Shown piece after piece: positions 46,247 through 55,602 of a DNA stretch of 64,000 nt. The notes under the pieces were generated by a model that had not been told where the DNA came from, searched no databases, and saw only the letters and a program-made list of their open reading frames with translations. Position numbers and translations under genes: made by a program. Origin of the DNA: Humisphaera borealis (lineage in GTDB: Bacteria; Planctomycetota; Phycisphaerae; Tepidisphaerales; Tepidisphaeraceae); the NCBI RefSeq assembly GCF_015169395.1, contig NZ_CP063458.1, positions 6,324,001 to 6,388,000 of the forward strand, read 5' to 3'. The first letter of the stretch is position 1; every line of letters starts with the position of its first letter.

Positions 46247-47839
46247 ATGCGCCAGCGGGTCTCGCTTTGCATGATCGTGCGCAACGAGGAGCACAACCTG
46301 CCGCGAAGCCTTGCGGGGTTGGCCCAACTCTTCGATGACATCGTCATTGTCGACACCGGTTCGACTGATGGCACTCGCGCCGTGGCCGAAGCGATTGGTG
46401 CCCGCGTATACGACTTCACCTGGTGCGACGACTTCTCCGCCGCCCGGAACTTCGGTCGCCGCCAGGCGACCGGCGACTGGATCTTCTGGCTCGATGCCGA
46501 TGACCGGTTCGACGCCGAGAACCTGACCCGCCTGCGCCGTCTCCTCGAGCAGCTTCCGGTCGCCGATGAACTGTCCCACGACTTGATCTACGTCATGTCG
46601 TGCCGGTCTGCCACCTGTAACCCGGGCGTGTCGTTCGACATTGCCCACACCCGGCTTTTTCGCAACCGGTCCGACATCGCGTGGCGCGGCCGCATTCACG
46701 AGCGTCTCGTTCACGGCGGCTCCGGCGCCGGACTGGCCGACAACGAACTGGTCTACACCGATGTCGTCATCCATCACGAAGGGTATCGCGACGCCGAGCA
46801 GTGGGCCGCCAAGCAGCTTCGCGACCAGCGGGTCCTGGAGCGCGAATACCTCGTGCACCCCGACGATCCGATGACAGCGTTCTACCTCGGTCGGGTTTTC
46901 GCGGCCCAGCGACTGGCGGACAAGGCCATCCCGTTTCTGCGACGCAGCATCCAGAACGATCCTCAAAGTCTCTACAGTTCCACGCCCAAGGCCGCCAGCA
47001 TCCTGATTAAGTGCCTGATCGAAAGCAGTCGATTCGACGAGGCCGTCGCGGCGGCCGATTCGATGTGTCAGCGTTTTGCCCACAACTTCGAGCTTTTGTA
47101 CGAGTGCGGGGCGGTGTATCTGCTCGCGGGCCGGGCCGTCGATGCCGAGAATTGCGCCCGGGCGCTTCTCGCCCAGTCGCCGTCCGAGCCGACATCCCGC
47201 TCCTCGGCCGACCAGTGCCGGGCCGGGCTCGCCGTGGGCATGGACACCCGCGCCGCCCGCATGCTGCTCGCCGAAGCCCTGTGTGCGCAGGGCCGCCCGC
47301 GAGAGGCCGCCGGCCAGCTTCGTACACTTCTGGTGCAAGACCCGTCGAACGTCGTCGCCTGGGCGATGCGCGGTGAAGCGAGCCTTTGCTGTAACGACCT
47401 TCACGACGCCGAACTGTCGCTCAAGTCGCTCTCGGCGTTGCCGAACGCCACCTTCCAAACCGCCATCCTTCGGGCACTGTTCTGCTCGCGCAGCCGGCAG
47501 TTCACCGAAGCATTGCGTTGGGCCCGCAAGGCGATCGCGGCACGACCCGAAGTCCCTTCCGGATGGATCACCCTGGGCAACGCGCTCTACGACGAAGGCG
47601 TCGACTGGCGCGGATGTGCCGCTGCGCTCGAACAGGCACTGCGGCTCAACCCGCGACTCTCGCAGGTGCGCCAGCAACTGCAGCGCGTTCAGGCTTACAT
47701 CACGACGTCGGCGCAGCACCAGACCGCTTCGCAACGCACTTCCACGGCAGCGGGGCACGACGCCGACACGACCCCGCTCGCCGCTCCGTCCGGCCCTCAC
47801 GCCGACCACACCGAGCGACCCTGGGGAGGCCTGGCATGA
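46247..47839 (+). CDS. Family 2 glycosyltransferase with TPR repeats
   Basis: A 530-aa protein from ATG 46247 (GGGAG 6 nt upstream; the open frame extends far upstream without meaning). Residues about 1-230 are a GT2 (GT-A) domain: SLCMIVRNEEHNLPRSLAGL, VDTGSTDGTRAVAEAIGA, the DxD-type WIFWLDADDRF, and WRGRIHERLVHGG. Residues about 230-520 are helical tetratricopeptide-type repeats (FYLGRVFAAQRLADKAIPFL, ASILIKCLIESSRFDEAVAA, AARMLLAEALCAQGRPREAA, ILRALFCSRSRQFTEALRWA). This GT2-TPR layout is common in exported-protein and capsule modification. Its stop overlaps the PIG-L start (ATGA, 47836-47839). Confidence 0.88.
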   Translation: MRQRVSLCMIVRNEEHNLPRSLAGLAQLFDDIVIVDTGSTDGTRAVAEAIGARVYDFTWCDDFSAARNFGRRQATGDWIFWLDADDRFDAENLTRLRRLLEQLPVADELSHDLIYVMSCRSATCNPGVSFDIAHTRLFRNRSDIAWRGRIHERLVHGGSGAGLADNELVYTDVVIHHEGYRDAEQWAAKQLRDQRVLEREYLVHPDDPMTAFYLGRVFAAQRLADKAIPFLRRSIQNDPQSLYSSTPKAASILIKCLIESSRFDEAVAAADSMCQRFAHNFELLYECGAVYLLAGRAVDAENCARALLAQSPSEPTSRSSADQCRAGLAVGMDTRAARMLLAEALCAQGRPREAAGQLRTLLVQDPSNVVAWAMRGEASLCCNDLHDAELSLKSLSALPNATFQTAILRALFCSRSRQFTEALRWARKAIAARPEVPSGWITLGNALYDEGVDWRGCAAALEQALRLNPRLSQVRQQLQRVQAYITTSAQHQTASQRTSTAAGHDADTTPLAAPSGPHADHTERPWGGLA

Positions 47840-48600
47840 AGTCTCGCGGAACGTCATCCGACCGAGGCGGCATGTCCAACGGCGACGCCTCGACCCAGCT
47901 CGCACTGGTCCTGTCGCCACACCCCGACGATGAATCGCTCGGCTGCGGAGGGACGATCAAGCTCATCACCGACGGCGGCGGGGCGGTCGACGTCCTGTTC
48001 ATGACCCGCGGCGAGAACGGGTTCGCACCCGGCCGCATCCCGACCGCCGCCGATCGCGTCGACCTCGCCGCCCGCCGCGAATCCGAAGCCCGCGCCGCCT
48101 GCGAGCGTCTGGGCGTCCGCAGGGTCGCGTTCCTCAACGGCGTCGATGGCTCTCTCGGCGCCACACCGTCGCTCAGCAGTTCGATCCTCGCCGCCCTCGT
48201 CGAAGGCAATTACCGCTCGGTCTTCTGCCCCTGGCCTTACGACCGCCACGGCGATCACCAGGTGACATACCGAATGCTCCACCAGGCGCTGGCCGGCCTG
48301 AAACGCGAGATCGACGTCTGGCTCTATGAGATCTGGACTCCGATGGAGCCCAATTACTATGTCGCGATCGACGGCGTGCTCGAAGCAAAGATGGACGCGT
48401 TCGCCGTTCACGAAAGCCAGGCCGCCGTCCTTCCGTACACCGAGGCGTTCCGCGGGCTTGCCAGATACCGCGGCCTGAGCTGCCCGCCTGCCCGCGCCGC
48501 CGAGGCCTTCTTCTATTGCTCCAGCACGCAGCTCCTGAACCACGAAGGCATCCCCTGGCCCAGGCCGCCGTTCGCCGCGCCGGCCGGCGTCCGCCGCTGA
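47836..48600 (+). CDS. PIG-L family N-deacetylase
   Basis: A 254-aa LmbE/PIG-L protein translationally coupled to the GT2 gene (ATGA overlap); ATG 47872 would shorten it by 12 residues. The zinc motif LSPHPDDESLGCGGTIKLI (about 28-46, AHPDDE type) and the third ligand region PWPYDRHGDHQVTYRML (HxDH) are intact. Also FMTRGENGF and RRESEARAACERLGV. Removes an acetyl group from an N-acetyl-sugar or related substrate. With the upstream glycosyltransferase it probably makes and then de-N-acetylates the same sugar. Confidence 0.93.
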   Translation: MKSRGTSSDRGGMSNGDASTQLALVLSPHPDDESLGCGGTIKLITDGGGAVDVLFMTRGENGFAPGRIPTAADRVDLAARRESEARAACERLGVRRVAFLNGVDGSLGATPSLSSSILAALVEGNYRSVFCPWPYDRHGDHQVTYRMLHQALAGLKREIDVWLYEIWTPMEPNYYVAIDGVLEAKMDAFAVHESQAAVLPYTEAFRGLARYRGLSCPPARAAEAFFYCSSTQLLNHEGIPWPRPPFAAPAGVRR

Positions 48601-48660
48601 GATTCGGCGCGATGCCCCGCGACCACCCGTCCCGCGGCGCGTAACTCAACCGGAAGCCGA

Positions 48661-49299
48661 ATGACTTCCTCCCTGTCGAAGGAAAACCATCTGCTCGAAC
48701 GCTTCGGCGTCACCGTCTGCCGCAACGTCGATCAACCCGGCGTCGGTATTGATGTCGGCTATCTCGTCGATTTCTCGCAGATGCCCGTCTGCACGCCCGA
48801 CCAGCAACGCATCGAAGCCGTCCTCCAATCCCGCGATCTGACGAACCGCGACCTGCTGCATGTCGGCATCGGCAATTCGCACCTGGCGATGCGACTGTCG
48901 CCGCGCTGCCGGCTGATCGACGGCATCACCGTCGCCGAGGCCGAGCGCCAGCGTGGCCGCGCGACCGGGCTGGCCAACTATCGCGCGCTCAAGGCCAACA
49001 AGTACGCGGTCAGCCTGGCGGCGATCCTCAACCGGCACTACGACCACATCATCGACAACAACTTGGCGAGCTTCGCCTGCTGTGGATTTCACCTGATGCT
49101 GATGATGAGCAGCTATCGCCTGATGCTGCGCCACGGAGGTAGCATCCTCACCGACCGCCAGGGGATGGAATGGACCGTCAGTGACCCCCGATGGAAGCTG
49201 ACCGAGCCCGACCTCGGCGCACTGGCGAACGCGCTCGGGCTGAAGCTGTCGAAGACCACCGAATGGGTGTACGAACTCACCAGGCCGGTCGAGAGCTGA
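48661..49299 (+). CDS. Methyltransferase-like protein of glycan cluster
   Basis: A 212-aa soluble protein, ATG 48661 with GGAAG upstream. The middle reads DLLHVGIGNSHLAMRLSPRC (like motif I of class I methyltransferases: LHVGIGxS) followed by LIDGITVAEAERQRGRATGL (acidic loop equivalent) and YDHIIDNNLASFACCGFHLM, then MLRHGGSILTDRQGMEWTV. It therefore looks like a Rossmann-fold methyltransferase with weak motifs; the family is not one I can name. It follows the PIG-L gene by 60 nt and may be last in the operon. Confidence 0.65.
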   Translation: MTSSLSKENHLLERFGVTVCRNVDQPGVGIDVGYLVDFSQMPVCTPDQQRIEAVLQSRDLTNRDLLHVGIGNSHLAMRLSPRCRLIDGITVAEAERQRGRATGLANYRALKANKYAVSLAAILNRHYDHIIDNNLASFACCGFHLMLMMSSYRLMLRHGGSILTDRQGMEWTVSDPRWKLTEPDLGALANALGLKLSKTTEWVYELTRPVES

Positions 49300-49330
49300 A
49301 TCGGCCGGGTGGGCGTTACATCCGTTGACG

Positions 49331-51145
49331 CTACTTCAACTTCTCCAGGGGAATGACCGCCAGTTCCGCGCTGTTGTGGTTCCCCCGGCGGCCGCCGCCG
49401 TTGGAGTAGCCGACGTACAGCTTGCCCTCGTGCTCGACGGCGCAGGGATAGGAGAGCGAAGCGCCGTCGGCCACGTCGCCGGGGCCCTGGGGGAAGATCG
49501 ACGGGCGGATGATAAACACCCGGCTGAAGACCGACTCGCCCGGCTTGCTGACGGCAATGGTGAGCGGCGTGCGGCGGCCGCCGCTGTCGGCGGTCGTCGT
49601 GCAGACCAGGTAGCGCTGGCCGGTACTCAGCATGCCGGCGGCGGGCTTGGAGGTGGCCATCGGCAGGTTACTCGGAGCCGACGCGATCCACTTTCGGCCG
49701 TAGTCTTTGCTCACGGCGATCAGCGCCTGCGCCTTGCCGCCGAAGCGGGCGATGTTCGTCACATTCGGGCCGTCAACGACAATCGCAGATTCACCCCACA
49801 TCGTCAGCCCGTCGACCGCCGGGATGACGACCAAGTCCCATTTCGTCAGGTCGTCGCCATGACTGATCGCGATGGCGGCGGGGTTCTTGGTTGTGTCGGA
49901 GAACGCACCTGCCTTGATGCCGGGCATGATCCAGTTTCCGTCGGCCATCTTCACCGGCTGGTTCAGCGCCCAGAACCCGCCGTCGACCACAACACCCAGC
50001 GGCTTCCAGGTATTCGTGGTTTCATCGAGCACGAAGGCGCGGGTGTGAATCTTCTGCATGCGGCCGTAGAACGCGCCGTGAAACGCCCAGAGCCTGCCGC
50101 CGTGCGACAGGAAAACGCCGTGACTGATGGACAGGTCCGGCTCGGCCTCACCCGTGCCGATGGTGAAGGGATCGCCCCAGGTTTTGCCGCCATCTTCGCT
50201 GACGCGGCCGCGGGCTTCTTCGCCGTGGGTGTTCTCTTCGCCTTTGTTGTGCCCGAACGACGCGTAGAGCTTGCCCCTGTGCCAGCCGAGGCCCACGCCA
50301 TGCAGCCAGACGTAACCGTCCTTGTCGGGCTCGTTGGCTTTGATGACACGATACTCCACGCCGCTGAGCACTGGGATCTCGGCGGCCTTCGGAAGTTTCA
50401 CGTTTGCGTCCCAGAGCGGCGTGTCGGCGACGATCGCCTTGGGTATCTCGTGGACGGCAGCGATCGGCTTGTACAGCGCGGCGACTTCTTCGGCGCTCAG
50501 CACGCGCGGCACGAACTGCGCTTCATCGACCGCGCCGCTGAACAACTGCACGCGTCGGCCGTTGTCGTTGATGCCGCCGAGCGTGATCGGGGCCTGCGTC
50601 GCCGGCATCGGGGCTTTCAGCTTCGCTTCGCCGACGGGTTGTCCGTTGACGTAGAACGCCGCCCGGCTGGCGTTGATGGTCAGTGTCGCGAGATGCCAGT
50701 GGCCGGCTTTGACGGCGTCCCTGGTCGCGATGGTCGCCCAGCCCCCATGCTGTACGTACGCCTTAAGCTTGCCATCGGGTTCGACGGCGATCGACCACTG
50801 GCGCTCGTTGAGCGAGTAGCGATTCTTACCGGCGACGACCTGCTGTCCGCTCTCGGGCGCGTAGGGGTTGAACCAGACGGAGAACGTGAAGCCATCGGAG
50901 GCGTTCAGCGCGGCGGTGTCCTTCAGTTCGATGACTGAGGTGCCGTCAAGCACGAGCGACTTACCGAGCGCACCGGCGGCCGCCCTGGCAGTGCCAAAAA
51001 CTTTGATCGTCGGATCGGTCGCATCGAGCGACCAGTTCCGAGCGGTCGCCGAGGGAGCGGTGTCCGGCGTGACGGGTTTAATGTCAACGGCGACCGCTGC
51101 CGAGCCAAGAGCGATAACAGAAAGGATAAAAGCGGTGTGTTTCAC
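49331..51145 (-). CDS. Secreted LamG-sialidase-like protein
   Basis: About 604 aa from a GTG at 51145, which gives a signal peptide (VKHTAFILSVIALGSAAVA); the open frame to 51202 has no leader. Residues about 45-210 are a LamG/concanavalin-like domain (LVLDGTSVIELKDTAALNAS, GFTFSVWFNP, HWHLATLTINASRAAFYVNG, LFSGAVDEAQFVPRVLSAEE). Residues about 240-600 are a sialidase-type propeller with SEDGGKTWGDPF and SKDYGRKWIASAP Asp boxes and DGYVWLHGVGLGWHRGKLYA. A carbohydrate-binding module tethered to a glycosidase, probably acting on polysaccharide outside the cell. Third of three such proteins in the window. Confidence 0.85.
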   Translation of the reverse strand: MKHTAFILSVIALGSAAVAVDIKPVTPDTAPSATARNWSLDATDPTIKVFGTARAAAGALGKSLVLDGTSVIELKDTAALNASDGFTFSVWFNPYAPESGQQVVAGKNRYSLNERQWSIAVEPDGKLKAYVQHGGWATIATRDAVKAGHWHLATLTINASRAAFYVNGQPVGEAKLKAPMPATQAPITLGGINDNGRRVQLFSGAVDEAQFVPRVLSAEEVAALYKPIAAVHEIPKAIVADTPLWDANVKLPKAAEIPVLSGVEYRVIKANEPDKDGYVWLHGVGLGWHRGKLYASFGHNKGEENTHGEEARGRVSEDGGKTWGDPFTIGTGEAEPDLSISHGVFLSHGGRLWAFHGAFYGRMQKIHTRAFVLDETTNTWKPLGVVVDGGFWALNQPVKMADGNWIMPGIKAGAFSDTTKNPAAIAISHGDDLTKWDLVVIPAVDGLTMWGESAIVVDGPNVTNIARFGGKAQALIAVSKDYGRKWIASAPSNLPMATSKPAAGMLSTGQRYLVCTTTADSGGRRTPLTIAVSKPGESVFSRVFIIRPSIFPQGPGDVADGASLSYPCAVEHEGKLYVGYSNGGGRRGNHNSAELAVIPLEKLK

Positions 51146-51426
51146 AGGGCCTGCTTTCGGCTTGGCATGCTGCAATCGCAGTGGGCATTTGTCCACGCAC
51201 ACGAGTCAGTGAATTCGGTTACCGCCAGATCGCCACCACCGTTTACTGCTGGCAAATGCAAGCCCAGCCAACTTGGGCTGCAGCGATCGATCAGTACACT
51301 TCCCTGCAGGCGACGGCGAACCAGCCCCGTCGCATCTCCTGACTTCTGGCCGGCCAAGCACGAATACATCCGTTCTGGTGGGGAAGTGACCGCGCTGCGC
51401 GTCGGGCGGCGAGCGACGAGAACCTG

Positions 51427-51885
51427 ATGACCCTGCAGCCCTACCGAGAACCTCTGCGCGTGACCCTGCTCCGCACGGGCGCGATCGCGCTGGGCGTCGG
51501 GGCAGCGCTTGTCTGGCGGTGGGGCGGACCGTTAACGCCCGGCTTCTACGGGCGCTGGTTCGTCGCGTCGCTGCTGGCGCTTTGGCCGACACTGGGCGGG
51601 CATTTCGTCGAACTCTGGTATCTGAACCGGCTGCGCCCACGCCTGCGATCGGGCCGGCCAGCACAGTCGGCTGCGCGCGTCGGCGTCTGGTTCGTCGGCG
51701 GCGTCATGCTGGCTCTGTGCATGGAACTGTCCGCACGGGCGCTTGGTCTGACCCCGAGACTCGGCTCGATGTCATGGCCCGCGCGGGCCTCGGTGGGCGG
51801 CATTGCCTTCATCGGCATCGAACTGGTGGTCCACCTGGCATTACAACTAGGTGGCCGGCCGAGCTTCTACAACGGGCGCGGATGA
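51427..51885 (+). CDS. Integral membrane protein of unknown function
   Basis: A 152-aa protein with about four hydrophobic helices: TGAIALGVGAALVWRWGG, WFVASLLALWPTLGGHFVEL, VGVWFVGGVMLALCMELSAR and ASVGGIAFIGIELVVHLALQ, and short Arg-rich loops (NRLRPRLRSGRPAQ) that predict an inside orientation for the second loop. No family recognised. ATG 51427 follows shortly after ACGAGAAC. Stands alone, convergent with the M48 gene region. Confidence 0.65.
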   Translation: MTLQPYREPLRVTLLRTGAIALGVGAALVWRWGGPLTPGFYGRWFVASLLALWPTLGGHFVELWYLNRLRPRLRSGRPAQSAARVGVWFVGGVMLALCMELSARALGLTPRLGSMSWPARASVGGIAFIGIELVVHLALQLGGRPSFYNGRG

Positions 51886-51912
51886 TGCCGCGTGCCTTTT
51901 TGTAGGGGCAGC

Positions 51913-54850
51913 TCATCTCCCGCCCGGCCGTCCACCGCCGCCGCCTCCCGCACCGCCCGGCGAGTAGCCGCCACCGCCTGGTGAATAGCCGCCCGGGCGA
52001 CCGGGGGGCTGATATCCACCGCCGCCGGGGCTCGGGCGGTTATAGCCCGGCGACGGCCGGTTGTATCCGGGGGAGGGTGAATCGTACGGGTTCGGCGATC
52101 CGTTCGGATAGCGGGGGTCGTACCCCGGCGAACCCGGGCGGTTGGGCTGGCCGTTGTTGTAGCCGGGCTGCCCGGCGCGCGGGTCGTACGGATTGCCGGC
52201 GTAAGGGTTCGAGCCGTACGGCTGGCGGTTGTACGGGTTGTGTCCTGCGTACGGATTCGGTCCGGCTCGATTCACGCCGTACGGGTCGCCCGGGGCGTAC
52301 GGGTTCCGCGGGCTGTAAGGCGACTGGGCCATCAGGTACGCCGGGGGTGTGGGCTGGTAGCTGCTGTAGCTGCTGCTGACGCCGGAGAAACTCGCCGGCC
52401 GCCATTCGGCCACTTCGCCACGACCGCCGCCCCAAACCATCTGCGGCAGTGTCGGCGGACTGATGCTGTACCAGACCATCGTCGCGACCATCACCACTCC
52501 GGCCAGCGACCGACCCGCGTAGCCGAGCCAGTACACCCGGCCCTCCTTCTTCGCCCGCGCCTTGTCCAGCTTGTCGGCCTCGGACTCGCGGTCGGCGGGC
52601 TCGCCGAGCGGTTCCAGGCCGGCGGCGATCTCGGCTTTCTCTGCCCAATCTGTCAACGTGGACAGTGTTCGATTGAAGACGTTGTAATACTTGCCGATGG
52701 TCGCCTCGGAACAACGGCTCGCCTCCACCGGTCATCGTTCTTGGGAATGTCGTCCACCAGCGCCGCCCCGAGCGTGCAGTCGGCAACGCCGTGCGCGTAG
52801 GGGTAGGGAATCTCGTTCAACTCCGACCGGATGTCGCGCAGCAGGTCGATCACCTCGTTGTCGACGGAGATGATCCGGTTCACCAGCGGCTGATACGGGT
52901 TGGCGGGGTTGTACGCGGGGCAGAAGATCTCCAGCGACATCGCCGCCTCTCGCAGCGCGTCGATCCTGGGCTGAACGCCCTGTAAAGCGTGCGAAACCCG
53001 CACCAGGGGCTCGATCTGCGAGCGTGGATCCCTTGACGGCAACGGAGCGCCTTCGGCGTCGAACTCCAGCGGCAGACGGGCAAGAACACCGCCGTCGCCG
53101 AGAAGTTGCAAAGCCAGGTCCAGTCGCCGCCGGGCGGGCTCTTCGAAGGCGGCGAGCTGCTGGGACGTGGTATTGAAGACCGGTCGTTGCGCGGCCTGCC
53201 GGGCCCTGGCCTTGCGGAGCACGCCGCCGGCCTTGGGGTTGAACGAGAAGATGCCGCACAGTTCGAGCTGCGCCCGCGTCGCCGACATCACGCCGGCGGC
53301 TTCATGGTACTGTTCGACCGCGTTGCCCATCTGGTCGGCCTGCGTGAGGACCGCCTGGCGTGCATGGCCAAGTTCGGCGGTGACGGCGGCGAGGTCGTCC
53401 GCGGGCTGGAGCGCGTCGAGCGAGGCACCGATGGGCCGGGTCGGTGCCATCTGGTTGCGGAAGAAACGCCGCAACGACTTGGCGGCCTGCCGGTGGGTGT
53501 TGCGATCGCCTGCGATGTCGGCGGTGGCAACCAGTTGCGTCGTGCCACGGACCTTTTCCCATTGCTCGTCGCCCAGCGCCTCGCGGTAGAACGCCTCGGT
53601 CGCCTGTCGGCAGGTGCCACCGAAGTCGGCAAACAAGCCTGACGCCGGCTCGGTACAGGCGACGATCGGGTCGCCGCCGGTAGCGCGGACGCTTCGCACC
53701 CGGTCGCTGTGGCTGGGGTGCGTGTCGAACCAGCCGGTCTTCTCCGACTCGACAAGCTTCAGGATGTCGTCGCGATGCTCGGCCAGTTGTCGTGCATTGG
53801 CCGAGACCAGCGCGGGCACGTCGTCGGCGAGCCGCTTGTTGTCGAGTGCGTCGGCCAGGTCGTAGCGGGCCCGCTGTGACGCAATGCCGAGAAACACCAG
53901 CAGCCTGCTCGTGTCGACAAAGTCATCGACGCCGGCAAGTCCGGCTTCCAGCCGGTCGGCGTCATATTCCATTCGGCGGAGCACGTGGCAACTCAGCAGG
54001 TGCGACCCGAGCATCATCAGCCAGAGGACGCCCCGCATCGGTTCGACGAACGCCAGCGCGACCCAGTAGAACATCTTCGCCAGCACGTTCGACGAGTAGC
54101 GCATGCGCCAAGCTTTTCGTCAAACCGGTCGCGACTGAAGACGACGGCGGCGAAGAAACCCGTCAACCGGCGGACCAGGTACGAACCGGTCATTCCGCCG
54201 CGCTGTTTGAAATGCCCCAGTTCGTGGCCGATCAGCCCGGCAAACTGCCGGACCGACAACCCGGCCACCAGCGGCAGTCCAAGGCGCAGCACGAGCTTCC
54301 CGCCGACCATGCTCCACAAGCCGCCGCTCAGGCGGGCGCTGGCGTTGGGATCGCAGTCGACCTCGATGCGCTCCGGCCGGCGGGCACCGGTCGCGACGCA
54401 GAGCCGACGCACGAACTCGAACAGCGCCGGCTCATCCGTCTCGGTCAGCGTCAGCACATCCTGCGGGCGCGGCTTCTGCCGGAAGAAGATCGGCTTGATC
54501 AGGAACAACAGCAGCAACACGCCGAGGATTGCCATCGGCAGATGGAAGATGAAGTAGGGGCCGAACTCGAGCGAAAGCACCGACTGGACGACGTGCCAGA
54601 CCGCCAGCCAGCCGAGGAAAATCACCAGTGCGATGTAGATCAGCGGGAGCAGAATAAGGCTCCCGGCCAGCAGCGCGATGGTGATGCGATAACCGAGGCT
54701 GATCTCCGCCGGCGGCAGCGAGGCATTGATCGCGCCGACCAGTCGTGAACGGCCGTCATCGGCACCGGCATTTGCAGGAGCCGATCCGGAGACGTCCGGC
54801 CACGCAGCAACATCTGCCTCAGCCGCCACACCCGCGGGCCACGTGGACAT
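51913..54850 (-). pseudogene. M48-family metallopeptidase, broken by two apparent frameshifts
   Basis: Three successive minus-strand frames read as one protein of about 960 aa. Part 1 (54850 to about 54104): signal-free N-terminus, two TM helices, and the zinc motif GHELGHF. Part 2 (about 54104 to 52735): begins MRYSSNVLAKMFYW, has the third zinc ligand in EYDADRLEAG and PSHSDRVRSV, then a long helical domain. Part 3 (about 52735 to 51913): VEASRCSEATIGKYYNVFN, a TM helix (LAGVVMVATMVWYSI) and a Tyr/Pro/Gly/Asn-rich tail (NPYAGNPYDPRAGQPGYNN, SPGGGGY). Joining part 1 to 2 needs one added base near 54105 and part 2 to 3 one more near 52735. Loss of function or two assembly errors. Confidence 0.7.
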
Positions 54851-55194
54851 GAGAACCACCCTGGAAAGAAATGTCAGATCAGAAACTGTCGCCGCAGGGC
54901 CATGCCCGCGCGCCCCGGAGGATCAAGTGCAGCCCCCGTTGCGGCAGAAAATATACAGGCCGCCCGGAAGAATCCAGCGGAAAAGATGATTGGAGTGTGG
55001 CGCAGGGGCTTTGCACTCGCGCGTCCCCCGGGTGCCTTGAGCTGTGGTACTCCACTGCCCGTGGTAAGGCGTGCCCGCGATGCCACCGCCACGGGCAAGC
55101 GAGTACGTTTGCCCATGCCACCCAAGACCCGGCAGTCCTCGCCCATCGCGTCACCAGCGCGTGCTTCAGGCGCGGATTCACGCTCGCAAGCAGC
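54851..55194. other. Spacer containing dispersed repeat
   Basis: No gene. Contains copy B of the dispersed repeat (55030-55076) and, next to it, TGCCACCGCCACGGGCAAGC with a partial inverted echo (TTTGCCCATGCCACCC), again a word-palindrome style element. Confidence 0.5.
55030..55076. repeat. Dispersed intergenic repeat, copy B
   Basis: GGGTGCCTTGAGCTGTGGTA, then CTCCACTGCCCGTGGTAAGG, resembles 40384-40430. Both copies are intergenic. Confidence 0.6.
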
Positions 55195-55488
55195 TCACTT
55201 CAACTTCTTCTTCAGCAACTCGCCGGCGTAAATACCGGTGACTTCCATCAGCTTCGAAATCTCGGTCATCTGCGCTTCGGTCGGCTCTTTGGAACCGATG
55301 GTCTTCTTCAGTTCTTCGGCAACTTTTTCCAGCTCGCCGATGCGCTTTTCCAGGTCGGCGGTGCTCATGCCTTCGGCCTGCTTGCGGACTTCGTCGGCCG
55401 GCTTCTTCAGGTCGGCAGTCGCACCGCTGTCGCAACCGGAAAGGAGGATGCCAAACACCAGAACCGCCACAGCAAGGATTTGTCGCAT
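55195..55488 (-). CDS. Small coiled-coil lipoprotein
   Basis: A 97-aa predicted lipoprotein: MRQILAVAVLVFGILLSGC with an LSGC lipobox. The mature chain is a charged helix with heptad-like spacing (ADLEKRIGELEKVAEELKKT), then KEPTEAQMTEISKLMEVTGI. It resembles small periplasmic coiled-coil lipoproteins of unknown role. Located after the patatin lipoprotein gene in the same direction (114-nt gap); possibly cotranscribed. Confidence 0.75.
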   Translation of the reverse strand: MRQILAVAVLVFGILLSGCDSGATADLKKPADEVRKQAEGMSTADLEKRIGELEKVAEELKKTIGSKEPTEAQMTEISKLMEVTGIYAGELLKKKLK

Positions 55489-55602
55489 CGGCGGACTCTA
55501 CCCGTGAGGATGGCGGGGTCAAGCAACGTTCTGAAAGTTCGAGCGGCGAACGGCCGACCGCGACGAGCACCCTGGCAGCTATCCTGCGCGACCGGCAGTC
55601 GG

